Shown in pieces: positions 1 through 8,260 of a stretch of 49,988 nt of DNA. The first letter of the stretch is position 1. Each line of letters starts with the position of its first letter. The position numbers and the translations under genes were made by a program. The notes beneath the pieces were generated by a model that was given only the letters and a program-made list of their open reading frames with translations, was not told the origin of the DNA and did no database searches. The stretch is from Planctomycetota bacterium (lineage in GTDB: Bacteria; Planctomycetota; B15-G4), in assembly GCA_029259695.1 (NCBI GenBank), contig JAJDEQ010000143.1, positions 1 through 49,988 on the forward strand, given 5' to 3'.

Positions 1-491
1 AGCCGGCGCTCCTCCTCCTCCAGCTTGGACACCGCTTCGGCGAAGACCTTGAGGCGCTCGTCCCGGGCGACCCGCCGGCTGATGCTGGTGGCGTCGTCGG
101 GCAGGTCCTCGGGCGGACCGTCGTCATCGGCCAGCGGGCGCTGCACACTGGGCGAACGCCCGATCTCCATCAGCGCACGTTTCAGCACGCGGTTGGCGAT
201 GCCGAAGACCCAGCCCCGGAACACACCCCGCGCCGGGTCGAAGTTGCCGAAGTCGCGGAAGGCGCGGCAGCAGACCTCCTGCACCATGTCCTCCGGATCG
301 AGGCGCGGACGCAGCGACGGCCGGATGCGCAGGTCGGCCCACACGAACAACGCGGGGGCCACCCTGGCATAGAGGTCGCCGAAGCTGTTGGAGTCCCCCG
401 ACCGGACCGCGGCCACCAGTTGCTCGGTGTCCTGACGGTCGGCCGGCTTGCCCGCTCCGGGTGACGACGGCGGTGAGGTGGGGTCCTGCAT
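1..491 (-). CDS. ECF-type RNA polymerase sigma factor (C-terminus cut by window edge)
   Basis: The reading frame opens at an ATG (491-489) and is still open at base 1, so about 163 residues are visible. It shows sigma-70 region 2: the acidic motif DPEDMVQE (residues 65-72) followed by an aromatic-rich helix, FRGWVFGIANRVLKRA (91-106), which in this family binds the -10 element and core polymerase. The last visible residues, around RLKVFAEAVSKL, look like the start of region 4; its HTH lies outside the window. The first 20 residues are a Pro/Ser-rich extension. It is divergent from the kinase at 561. ECF/kinase neighbours are common in Planctomycetes, so the kinase may regulate this factor (inference). 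No anti-sigma gene is visible on this side. Confidence 0.9.
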   Translation of the reverse strand, partial: MQDPTSPPSSPGAGKPADRQDTEQLVAAVRSGDSNSFGDLYARVAPALFVWADLRIRPSLRPRLDPEDMVQEVCCRAFRDFGNFDPARGVFRGWVFGIANRVLKRALMEIGRSPSVQRPLADDDGPPEDLPDDATSISRRVARDERLKVFAEAVSKLEEEERR

Positions 492-503
492 GCTGGGTCC
501 CGC

Positions 504-525
504 GACAATTCCGCAAGGGATTGTC
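504..525. promoter_or_regulatory. Inverted repeat in the divergent sigma-factor/kinase promoter region
   Basis: GACAAT (504-509) and ATTGTC (520-525) form a perfect 6-bp inverted repeat with a 10-nt spacer. It is centred in the 69-bp gap between the two divergent start codons. Its position fits an operator or a shared promoter element, possibly for autoregulation by the sigma factor. With one copy this is only a candidate. Confidence 0.3.
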
Positions 526-560
526 CCACCGTCACGCCCATGTGGCAATCTCGGGTGATC

Positions 561-3134
561 ATGTCCGACCTGCACGACGAGCCAGCCTCCGTGTCTGCCG
601 ACGGCGTCGCCGTGGACGTGTTGCTGGAGTTGCTCGACGATCGCGAACAGGGCGTGCTGCGCGATCTGGAGCACTACCTGGACCGACATCCCGGTCACGC
701 CGAGACCGTCGCCCGCTGCTACCTCGAGGTGCTCGACGCCTCGGGCGCGGGCGGGCAGGACAGCGCGACCGAGGCCGCGGGCGAAGCCGAGCACATCGGC
801 GATTTCCGGCTGCTGCGCGAACTGGGCCGCGGCGGCCAGGGCGTGGTCTACCTGGCCGAGGACGAAGGCCTGCGCCGGCAGGTCGCACTCAAGGTACTGC
901 ACCGCGGCGTCGACAGCGCCGACGCCGCGCTGCGCTTCCAGCGCGAAGCCGAACTCACGGGCAAGATCGACCACCCGGCGATCTGCACGGTGTATGCCAC
1001 CGGTCGCCACGAAGGTCGCGATTACATCGCCATGCGCTACGTGGCGGGCCACAGCCTGGCCGAGTGGATCCGACGCACCGATGCGAAGCGGGCTCCGGCA
1101 GGCGTGCTGTGCCTCCCTCCGCAGGAAGACGAGGGCAGTGCGACCCGGCGCACGCGCAGCGCCGTGGACCGCGTGCTCGAATTCGTGGAGCGCATCGCGC
1201 GCGCTCTGCACGCTGCCCACGAGGCGGGCATCATCCACCGCGACGTCAAGCCGAGCAACGTGCTCGTCACCCACGAGGGCGACCCGGTGATCCTCGACTT
1301 CGGCCTGGCGCGAGACCAGACCCACGCCGGCGCCACCCTCACCGCTTCGGGCGACGTGTTCGGGACCCCGGCCTACATGTCCCCCGAACAGGTGGGCACG
1401 TCCAACCGCGGCCTGGACGCGCGCACCGACGTGTACTCGTTGGGCGTCGTGCTCTACGAGTGCCTCACGTTGCAGCGCCCGTTCGAGGGCGCCACCATCG
1501 AGGCCGTCGTGGCACAGATCCGCACCCGGCAACCGCCGGCCCTGAGGCGCCTCAACCGCACGCTGCCGCGGGACGTCGAGGTCGTCGTGGCCACGGCGCT
1601 GGAGCGCGACCTCCAGCGCCGCTACCAGACCGCACAGGACCTCGCCGAGGACCTGCGCCGCGTGCGTCAGTTCGAGCCGATCCGCGCCCGACCGGCGGGC
1701 CCGCTGCTGCGTCTGCGCCGCTGGGCCCAGCGCAAACCCGCCCTGGCGGCCAGCCTGGCCATCGCCCTGATCGCCGTGGTGACGATCGCGATCATCACGA
1801 TCACGCTGACCGACTCGCGCGACGTGGCCCTGCGCGAGATGCAGCGCATCTCCGATACCGATCTGGCCGAGCGCTTGATGCAGGAAGAGCGGGACGTGCT
1901 GTGGCCCGTGGGCGCTGCGCTCGTGCCCGCGTGCGACGAGTGGATCGCCCGGGGTGAGCAACTCGTGGCCCGGCGGCCGGAGCACGCCGCCCTGCTCGAG
2001 CGCCTGCGCGAGGTGCGCTCCGAGGACGGCACCTACGCCGACGAATCCCAGGGCCTGCTCGACCTGCGCCTGACCGAACTCATGGCGAACATCGACCGCC
2101 TCTCGGAGCGCGTGCCGCTGGTGCACGCGCGTCGCGAGCGGTCACTCAGTCTGCGCGACCGGAGCGTGGAGACCCACGCCCAGGCCTGGGCGGCGTGCAG
2201 CGCCGCCGTGGCGACGTCGCCACACTACGGCGGACTGGTCCTGCAACCCCAGAGCGGGCTCGTGCCCCTCGGTGAGAACGCTCACGGACTGTGGGAGTTC
2301 TGGCACGTCGAGAGCGGACCGCGGCCGGACTGGGATGCGTCGCGCGGCGCGCTCCCCGGCGAACGCTCCGGGGTCGCGCTCGTGTTGCTGCCGGGCGGCG
2401 AGTTCGCCATGGGCAGTCATCCCACCGAGGGCCCCAACCTCGACCGCGCGTCCCAGCAGAACGAGTACCCGCCACACGTGCTGACGCTGCAACCGTTCTT
2501 CCTCTCGAAGTTCGAGTTCACCCAGGCCCAGTGGGCCGCGAACGACGAGGCCCGCAACCCCTCCGGTTTCCCGCCGGGCTACAAGCTCAACGACGAGGTC
2601 ATCGTGGACGCGACGCACCCGGTGGAGCAGGTGGACGGGGCGGCGGCGAACGACATGGCGCGCCGCCTCGGCATGCTGCTGCCCACCGAGGCCCAGTGGG
2701 AGTACGCGTGCCGCGCGGGCACGCCGGGCAAGTGGTCGTGGGGCGAGGAGCTGGACCGGGCCGGCGCGCACGGCAACTTCCACGGCAGCGAGAGCAACGC
2801 CTACACCGGCGGCGACCCCGTCCACGACTACGGCGATCTGCACGTGCGTCACGGAGCCGCCGGCAGCTACGCACCCAATCCGTTCGGCCTGCACGACCTG
2901 CACGGCAACGTCTTCGAGTGGTGCCGCGACATGTACACCCCGTACTCGGAACCGGCGGCGGAAGGGGACGGTGAACGGGCCGGAACGGGCACGGAGACCC
3001 GTCGCGTGGCCCGCGGCGGGAGTTTCCGCTACCACGCGATCTTCGCCCGGAGCGGCCAGCGGGTCCCGCTCGGCCCGGAGGAGGCCCTGGTCGATTGCGG
3101 CTTCCGACCGGCCCGAGCGCTGGATGGCCGTTAG
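561..3134 (+). CDS. Transmembrane Ser/Thr protein kinase with C-terminal FGE/sulfatase-modifying-like domain
   Basis: This is an 857-residue protein if it starts at ATG 561; an ATG at 540 adds seven residues. A short acidic N-terminus (1-75) precedes a Hanks-type kinase domain (about 82-370): glycine loop GRGGQGVV (89-96), catalytic Lys in VALK (K111), HRDVKPSN (226-233) and DFG (246-248), all intact. A basic stretch and one membrane helix (about 395-417) follow, then an alpha-helical linker and a formylglycine-generating-enzyme/SUMF1-like domain (about 605-855) with LLPGGEFAMGS, LPTEAQWEYACRAG, GLHDLHGNVFEW and the terminal GFRPAR. The kinase should be cytoplasmic and the FGE-like domain extracytoplasmic, probably as a sensor or binding module rather than a true FGE (inference from kinase fusions). 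It is divergent from the sigma-factor gene. Confidence 0.92.
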   Translation: MSDLHDEPASVSADGVAVDVLLELLDDREQGVLRDLEHYLDRHPGHAETVARCYLEVLDASGAGGQDSATEAAGEAEHIGDFRLLRELGRGGQGVVYLAEDEGLRRQVALKVLHRGVDSADAALRFQREAELTGKIDHPAICTVYATGRHEGRDYIAMRYVAGHSLAEWIRRTDAKRAPAGVLCLPPQEDEGSATRRTRSAVDRVLEFVERIARALHAAHEAGIIHRDVKPSNVLVTHEGDPVILDFGLARDQTHAGATLTASGDVFGTPAYMSPEQVGTSNRGLDARTDVYSLGVVLYECLTLQRPFEGATIEAVVAQIRTRQPPALRRLNRTLPRDVEVVVATALERDLQRRYQTAQDLAEDLRRVRQFEPIRARPAGPLLRLRRWAQRKPALAASLAIALIAVVTIAIITITLTDSRDVALREMQRISDTDLAERLMQEERDVLWPVGAALVPACDEWIARGEQLVARRPEHAALLERLREVRSEDGTYADESQGLLDLRLTELMANIDRLSERVPLVHARRERSLSLRDRSVETHAQAWAACSAAVATSPHYGGLVLQPQSGLVPLGENAHGLWEFWHVESGPRPDWDASRGALPGERSGVALVLLPGGEFAMGSHPTEGPNLDRASQQNEYPPHVLTLQPFFLSKFEFTQAQWAANDEARNPSGFPPGYKLNDEVIVDATHPVEQVDGAAANDMARRLGMLLPTEAQWEYACRAGTPGKWSWGEELDRAGAHGNFHGSESNAYTGGDPVHDYGDLHVRHGAAGSYAPNPFGLHDLHGNVFEWCRDMYTPYSEPAAEGDGERAGTGTETRRVARGGSFRYHAIFARSGQRVPLGPEEALVDCGFRPARALDGR

Positions 3135-3226
3135 ACTCGCCGACGGATTTCTGCGTCCCCTCGGAGTGCCCGGGCGACAAGGACCCCTGTCCTGCCCCGC
3201 TCCCTCTCCCTCCCGGAGACCTCGTG

Positions 3227-4516
3227 ATGTCCCCCTGCACCCGCCTCTGCATCGGCAGCTTCTTCCTGCTCGGCGCCGGTCTCGCCGGCGCGCAGGTCAA
3301 TCGTTACGCCATGACCGAGTCGTACACGCCCCCCTCGCCCGAGGTCCCGGCGGTGCACGAGGCGGGTGACGTCGTGGTCGTCAACTCGACCCAGATGGGC
3401 GGCGGCGGTCGGCAGTGGCCGCACCTGGAGCTGGGCCTGCTACCGGGCCAGAACCTCGACGCCTTCAGCACCGCGGTCGACATCTTCCCGAGCAGCGGGC
3501 CCGCGGTGAACAACCCCCCGCTCACCTGTGGGTACGTGCTGGTGGAGCACACCGTCGACCCCGAAACCATGGGCGCGCCCGGCGAAGTCGTCGACACCCA
3601 GGCCATGGTCGGCGGCAACGGCGCGGCGAGCGACACCTTCGCCGCCCACTACCGCGGCGGCAGCCCGACCTTCATGCACACCACTGATCACCTGGATGTG
3701 TCGCCGCGTCCAGACGAGACCGACCTCGATGCGCTCGACTGGCTCGAGCGCAAGCGCTACCCGGTGTACTTCTCGGTCGATGCCGAGACGGCGGCGGCTC
3801 CGGGGTTCCCCTTCGGGCCCGCCGACATCCTCATCTCGTTCGGCGCCGGCGCCCACTTCCTGTTCCTGCCGGCCGGCTCCCTCGGCCTGGTGGACGGCGA
3901 CGACATCGACGCGCTCGCCATCGACGCTCACGACGGCGGCCTGCGCTTCGTGTTCTCGCTCTCGCGCACCTCGCCCAGTGTGTTGAGCGGCGGGTCGCTC
4001 GCGACGGTGACGCCGGCGGGACTGGCGATCGCCAGCACGTCCACCGCCCCGGCGCCATGGGCCTTCCCCCCTCAACTCGCCCTCGACCCCACCAACGACA
4101 ACCTGAACGGCGTGCGCATCACCGACCCGGTGTACCTCGAGTGCCTCGATGGCTCGCAGACCGGGACCAACGGGCTGCCCTACGAGTGCATCAAGGTCGC
4201 GGGCACGTCGGGCAACATCCGCCACATGGTCGACCTGCCCTCGCACGAGGCCTTCTCGCTGCTGATCGACCCGATCGGCGTGGGCGACCCCGTGGCGCTG
4301 TTCTTCACCGCCGGGCGACCCTGCCGCATCGACAAGATCGACTTCGCCTGGGGCTCGCTGACCTTCACGTCGCCCTTCGAGCCGGTGATATTCTTCGGTC
4401 AGGTGAAGATCCCGGTCAACCTCAACACGCAGGTCGAGTTCACCGTGCAGGGTGCGACGCGCGGTGCGGACATGGTGACCCACCACACCAACGCGATCAC
4501 GGTCGACCTCTACTGA
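3227..4516 (+). CDS. Exported protein of unknown function with a divergent form of the shared C-terminal module
   Basis: The product has 429 residues. ATG 3227 is preceded by GGAG at 3215-3218, and an in-frame ATG further upstream lies inside the kinase gene. Residues 1-22 are a signal peptide ending in AGAQ. The rest is Gly/Pro/Asp-rich and predicted to be beta-structured, with no catalytic motif I recognise. The last ~90 residues resemble the C-terminal module of other exported proteins here: a hydrophobic strand (SLLIDPI), a Phe/Gly-containing segment, a final run FTVQGATRGADMV, then TNAITVDLY in place of the Ser-Asn-Ala ending. It lies 92 bp after the kinase gene and converges on the TPR gene. 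An extracellular or surface location is likely; the function is unknown. Confidence 0.8.
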   Translation: MSPCTRLCIGSFFLLGAGLAGAQVNRYAMTESYTPPSPEVPAVHEAGDVVVVNSTQMGGGGRQWPHLELGLLPGQNLDAFSTAVDIFPSSGPAVNNPPLTCGYVLVEHTVDPETMGAPGEVVDTQAMVGGNGAASDTFAAHYRGGSPTFMHTTDHLDVSPRPDETDLDALDWLERKRYPVYFSVDAETAAAPGFPFGPADILISFGAGAHFLFLPAGSLGLVDGDDIDALAIDAHDGGLRFVFSLSRTSPSVLSGGSLATVTPAGLAIASTSTAPAPWAFPPQLALDPTNDNLNGVRITDPVYLECLDGSQTGTNGLPYECIKVAGTSGNIRHMVDLPSHEAFSLLIDPIGVGDPVALFFTAGRPCRIDKIDFAWGSLTFTSPFEPVIFFGQVKIPVNLNTQVEFTVQGATRGADMVTHHTNAITVDLY

Positions 4517-4582
4517 CGGCGTGGGCCCCGGCGCGGCTCGCAGCCGTGCAGCGGGCGCCTCACGCTCGCCCGACGCACCCGC

Positions 4583-5674
4583 TCAACCCTCGTCGCGATC
4601 CAGGTCGGCGAGGGACTGCTCCGCGTCCTCGTGGTCGGGGTCGAGGCGCAGCGCCTCGCGGTAGGCAACGCCCGCGGCCTGCGCCTGCCCGCTGCGCTCC
4701 AGGGCCTGACCGAGGCGCCACCGGGCGTCGGCCACCGTGGGCATCAGGTCGCCGTAGGGCTGTGCTTCGGCGTACGTGCGCAGGGCCTCCACCGCAGCGT
4801 CCAGTTCGTACGCGCCGGTCACCCGCATCTGCGCCTGCAGGTAGAGCGCGCGATACCAGGCCGCGGTGCGCGGACCGGTGCGGACCTCGTCGTAGTGTCC
4901 CGACGCCTCGCTGCGACGCCCGCTGTCCACCAGCGCACCGGCCAGGGCCACGCGCAGGTCCTGGTCCGCCGGGAAGCGTTGCAGCGCGTCGCGACAGGTG
5001 GCGATAGCGGCGGTCCGATCACCGTCCGTCATCTGGGCCAGCGCGAGCATCAGCGCCCCGCGCCGCCCATCGTCGACGACCAGTTGCTCGGCCAGGCGAC
5101 GTGCCTGCTCGATGTCCCCGCCCACCAACCCGGGCGCGAAGACCAGGAAGCCGATCCGATCCGCGCGGGCCGCGGTGTTCTGCGGATCGAGTTCGATCGC
5201 CCGGGCCAGGGCGGACTTGTAGCTGCCCACGTAGCGCACCGCGGTGAGCAGACCGCCCTGACGCATGTGTTCGCCCAGGGCCTTGGCGTAGAGGTAGTGG
5301 GCCCGGCTGTCTGCGGGGCGCAGCTCGGTGGCACGCTGACCGAGTTCGATCGCCTCCTCCGTGCGGCCCAGCAAACGGGTCGCGTCGCACAGCGCGATGA
5401 CCCATTCGGCGACGTCGGCGACGTCAGCGCTCGCGTCGTCCTCGAGTCCGACGCGCAGGCGCGCGGCCACCTGTTCGAGCACGGGGCGGTCCACCCGCTC
5501 GCGCACGTCGGCGTAGGTGACGAACAGCTCCGCCGGGGACGGCGCCGCGTCAGGGCTCGAGGATTCCGAGGCGAGCGGCGTCACCGGTGCGAGCGCGGGT
5601 CGCCACAGCAGCCATGCCGAGACCGCCGCGACGATCAGCACCAGCCCGAGCAGCGGCGCCGACCTCACCGGCAC
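4583..5674 (-). CDS. Membrane-anchored TPR-repeat protein
   Basis: The 363-residue product starts at a GTG (5674) with a GGGGC-type ribosome site upstream. One N-terminal hydrophobic helix (about 9-24) is an uncleaved anchor or signal. After a Ser/Pro-rich linker come helical repeats of the tetratricopeptide type, clearest near the C-terminus (WRLGQALERSGQAQAAGVAYREAL, in two parts) and in the segment EEAIELGQRATELRPAD. TPR proteins serve as interaction scaffolds, so no reaction is implied. It starts 28 bp downstream of the stop of the SGNH hydrolase gene on the same strand and is probably cotranscribed with it. Confidence 0.85.
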   Translation of the reverse strand: MPVRSAPLLGLVLIVAAVSAWLLWRPALAPVTPLASESSSPDAAPSPAELFVTYADVRERVDRPVLEQVAARLRVGLEDDASADVADVAEWVIALCDATRLLGRTEEAIELGQRATELRPADSRAHYLYAKALGEHMRQGGLLTAVRYVGSYKSALARAIELDPQNTAARADRIGFLVFAPGLVGGDIEQARRLAEQLVVDDGRRGALMLALAQMTDGDRTAAIATCRDALQRFPADQDLRVALAGALVDSGRRSEASGHYDEVRTGPRTAAWYRALYLQAQMRVTGAYELDAAVEALRTYAEAQPYGDLMPTVADARWRLGQALERSGQAQAAGVAYREALRLDPDHEDAEQSLADLDRDEG

Positions 5675-5702
5675 GAGTTCGCCCCGGCGGCGGCGGCGCG
5701 CG

Positions 5703-7664
5703 TCACGAACCGAGCGTCAGTTCGATCGCGGCGGTCAGTGCTCCGCCCACGCCGAAGGTCAGCGCGCCGTCGCTCAAGATGCCCTGGGCGTAGATCGTCG
5801 TGCCCAGCAGTGTGCAGTTCAGCGGCAGGGGGATCTCCAACAGCGCCGGCTGCGACACGCCACCCCACGGGGTCGTCGGCAACAGGATCAGCAACTGTGC
5901 CGGATCGAGGAGCAACTCGGCCGCGGCGCCAGGCGCGCTCATGCCCCAGCCCGGGAACGCCGCGCCGCAGGGGAACAGCGGATCGGGCGCAAGCGAGAAG
6001 GCCACCAGTCCGGTGGTGGTGCCCTGACCCTGTGTTCCCAACGGGTTGTGCAGGCGCAAGCGCAGCAGGCCGCCCAGGTTCGGTGGCGGACCGTCGAGCG
6101 CGATCGAGGTCGTGAGACTGCCGTCGCACCCGTACACGAGGCCGAGGCCGGGTTCGGGGATCTCGACCAGCAGGTCGTCCAGGTAACCGATCCCCGCGCT
6201 GCCGGTGTTGGTCACCAGGAGTTCGGCCTGCACGGTCCCGGGCGGCGTCACCACGGGCAGGGACTGTTCCTCGAAGTCGAGCCCCGAGAACGTCAGCGCC
6301 TCGCTGGTGATGAGCGCGCCGCCGGCGTCGAGCGAGCGCAGCTCCACCGAGATGCCCGCGGCGGTCGGTCCCACGGCACCCCACCCGCGCAGTTCGAGAC
6401 AACGTCCGGGCCCGACGCCGTACAACACCTGGCGCGCCTCGCCGCCGGGCAGCAGGGCGAGCGCACCTTCACCGGTGTGGACGCGCGTCGATCCGATGAT
6501 CGCCAGGCCGGTGAGTTCCCAGGCGACACCGGCCCGCTCGAACCCGGCCTCGCGGACCATGTTCAGTCGGGCCAGCTCCTTGGCCATGAGCTTGAAGCCG
6601 TGATCGGTGGGATGGGTCGTGTCCTCGTAGAGCTGCGCTTCGGCGAGCAACAGGTCCTGCCCTTCGATCAGGTGCATGCGCGAGTCGCCGTTCGTTCGCT
6701 CGGCGACGAGATCGCGGATCAGTTGCCGGTAGTCCTCGAGGACCATGCCCTCGGCGTTGGGCAGCAATTCGTCGGTGCGCCAGAGCGGCGTGATGATCAG
6801 GACCAGCGCGTCGGGCTGGACGGCGCGCAGGTTGTCCAGGAAGCCGGCGTAGCGCGAGCGGAAGTCCGCCAGGGGCGCTCCCTCCTTGTAGGCGTTGGTG
6901 CCCATCAGCACGTTCACGACGTCGCCGCCGGCGAAGCCCACACCGGTGCCGTCGGAGGCCTGGATCTGGTGGCCGCCGAAGCCCAGGTTGACCACGCTCC
7001 AGCCGCGCTCGATCCCGAGACGGTAGGGGTAGGTCCGCGCCACGTCCCCACCGGCCACGCCGTGGGTCAGCGAGTCGCCGTACGCCACGCAGCGCAACCG
7101 CGGCCCCACCGGCGGCGGACTCGACAGGCCCGGCGCGCCGCCCAACAGGCGCACTCCGAGGAAGTCCACGTCGACCCAGTAGGGCAGGATCACGCTGATC
7201 TCGCGCAGCACGGGCGTGGCTTGCTGGCCGAAGACGAACCACTGCTCGCCCAGCGAGTCCGGCACGCCTACCTGCTGCGGCTGCAGCACACCGTCGACCT
7301 CGTAACGCACGGCCCAGCAACGAGCTTCGGCGCAGTTGTTGTGGAAGTCCAGACCGAGCTGCAGCGCCGTGGCATCGGTGCGGAACGTGATCCGCGCACC
7401 GGGGCTGTGGAGCACGCAGCAGTCGGTCGTGGTGATCAGGTTGCGACGGAACACCGTGCGCTCGGAGTCCACGTCCACCCAGGCGTAGTCGCCGTAGGTC
7501 AGCCCCGGGTCGTCGGGCGTGATCGTCGTGATCTGCGCCGTCAGGCCGGCGGCACAGGTCAGCATCCAGGCCATGGCGACGACGGGCCAGCCGCGCAGCG
7601 ACCGGGATCCGTCGGAGACAGAGACATCGCCGCGGCGAAGGGACGGGAAGCGGATCGAAGCCAT
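5703..7664 (-). CDS. Exported SGNH/GDSL-family esterase with shared C-terminal module
   Basis: This 653-residue protein starts at ATG 7664 with GGGAG just upstream. A long signal sequence ends near TAQ (residue 44). Residues 50-175 form a beta domain like the N-terminal domain of CE2-like or sialate-type esterases. The catalytic domain carries block I GDSLTHG (S198), block II GFGGHQ, block III GTNAY with Asn at the expected place, and a block V DTTHP (D348, H351), so the catalytic set looks complete. Family members deacylate polysaccharides or lipids. A beta-rich middle follows, and the last ~100 residues are a variant of the C-terminal module found in neighbouring exported proteins. The TPR gene lies directly downstream. 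The substrate is unknown; an extracellular carbohydrate deacetylase is a reasonable guess. Confidence 0.88.
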   Translation of the reverse strand: MASIRFPSLRRGDVSVSDGSRSLRGWPVVAMAWMLTCAAGLTAQITTITPDDPGLTYGDYAWVDVDSERTVFRRNLITTTDCCVLHSPGARITFRTDATALQLGLDFHNNCAEARCWAVRYEVDGVLQPQQVGVPDSLGEQWFVFGQQATPVLREISVILPYWVDVDFLGVRLLGGAPGLSSPPPVGPRLRCVAYGDSLTHGVAGGDVARTYPYRLGIERGWSVVNLGFGGHQIQASDGTGVGFAGGDVVNVLMGTNAYKEGAPLADFRSRYAGFLDNLRAVQPDALVLIITPLWRTDELLPNAEGMVLEDYRQLIRDLVAERTNGDSRMHLIEGQDLLLAEAQLYEDTTHPTDHGFKLMAKELARLNMVREAGFERAGVAWELTGLAIIGSTRVHTGEGALALLPGGEARQVLYGVGPGRCLELRGWGAVGPTAAGISVELRSLDAGGALITSEALTFSGLDFEEQSLPVVTPPGTVQAELLVTNTGSAGIGYLDDLLVEIPEPGLGLVYGCDGSLTTSIALDGPPPNLGGLLRLRLHNPLGTQGQGTTTGLVAFSLAPDPLFPCGAAFPGWGMSAPGAAAELLLDPAQLLILLPTTPWGGVSQPALLEIPLPLNCTLLGTTIYAQGILSDGALTFGVGGALTAAIELTLGS

Positions 7665-7701
7665 GGGGCTCCCGGGCAGGGGGGGATCGGAGAGGGCGCG
7701 G

Positions 7702-7721
7702 GGCAGGGGCGAAGCCCTGCC
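7702..7721 (-). promoter_or_regulatory. Small hairpin in the leader of the SGNH esterase gene
   Basis: GGCAGGG (7702-7708) pairs with CCCTGCC (7715-7721) around a 6-nt loop. It lies 38 nt upstream of the esterase start codon in a G-rich leader. It could affect mRNA stability or early termination; nothing more is visible. Confidence 0.25.
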
Positions 7722-7883
7722 GATCTTGGGGGGGAGGGTGCGGCCCGCGCGACAGGTGACATGGCACCGAGCACGCTGGGATCGCAGCCGGTGATTCTAA
7801 GCAGGTTTTCCCCGCGTGTGCTGCCTGTTCGTGCGCCGCGCGGGAAGTCGGCGCGGGAGTCGTCCCCGCGGGACGGGCAAAGA

Positions 7884-7924
7884 GGTGGCCCGCGACGACC
7901 GAGAGGGGGTCATCGCGGGCCACC
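7884..7924 (-). terminator. Long GC-rich hairpin, probable leftward terminator
   Basis: Bases 7884-7895 and 7913-7924 form a perfect 12-bp stem with a 17-nt loop. Read leftward, the stem is followed at once by TCTTTG, a weak U-rich tail. It lies about 340 nt beyond the stop of the glycosidase-like gene and about 220 nt before the SGNH gene, so it probably ends the first transcript. Confidence 0.55.
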
Positions 7925-8260
7925 AGGCGGACGCGCAATCCCGCGGGGCTCCACGGCTCGGCGGCAGGAACCGGAACCGGGCTCGCCGCGCCGGATCGGG
8001 GTAGGACGCCGGACAGCGGAACAGGTGGTCTGGCCATCCGCGGCGTCGCCCGATCGCGGCCCCGTGGCGCACGACCATCCGGTGGCCGAGGCTAGCGCCG
8101 ATCCGACGGCTCGTGGGACCCGCAAGGCGTGTGAGTGAGATCCACTCTCACCTGTGGACCCGCGCTCGTCATCGAACACGGGACAGGCGTCCGGAGCTGG
8201 TCCACCGGCGCCGCCACCCGACACGCCCGGCCGGGAACGACCCCGCCATGCGCACGGCGT

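Larger units (their letters stand above)
7665..8260. other. 596-bp intergenic region without a supported gene
   Basis: This stretch separates the glycosidase-like gene (ends 8261, leftward) from the SGNH gene (starts 7664, leftward). It contains the strong hairpin at 7884-7924 and a smaller one at 7702-7721. A leftward promoter for the SGNH gene should lie between about 7670 and 7880, but I see no convincing -35/-10 pair. The open frames here are Arg/Pro/Gly-rich and start and stop without relation to ribosome sites, so I reject them as genes. Confidence 0.6.

Noticed and set aside
5517..8138. Long plus-strand open frame opposite the SGNH gene
   Set aside because: Antisense composition, no ribosome site, no recognisable domain; the minus strand has the full GDSL catalytic set.
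7925..8260. Small open frames of 60-110 codons in the intergenic region
   Set aside because: Arg/Pro-rich, overlapping each other on both strands, without ribosome sites or recognisable features.
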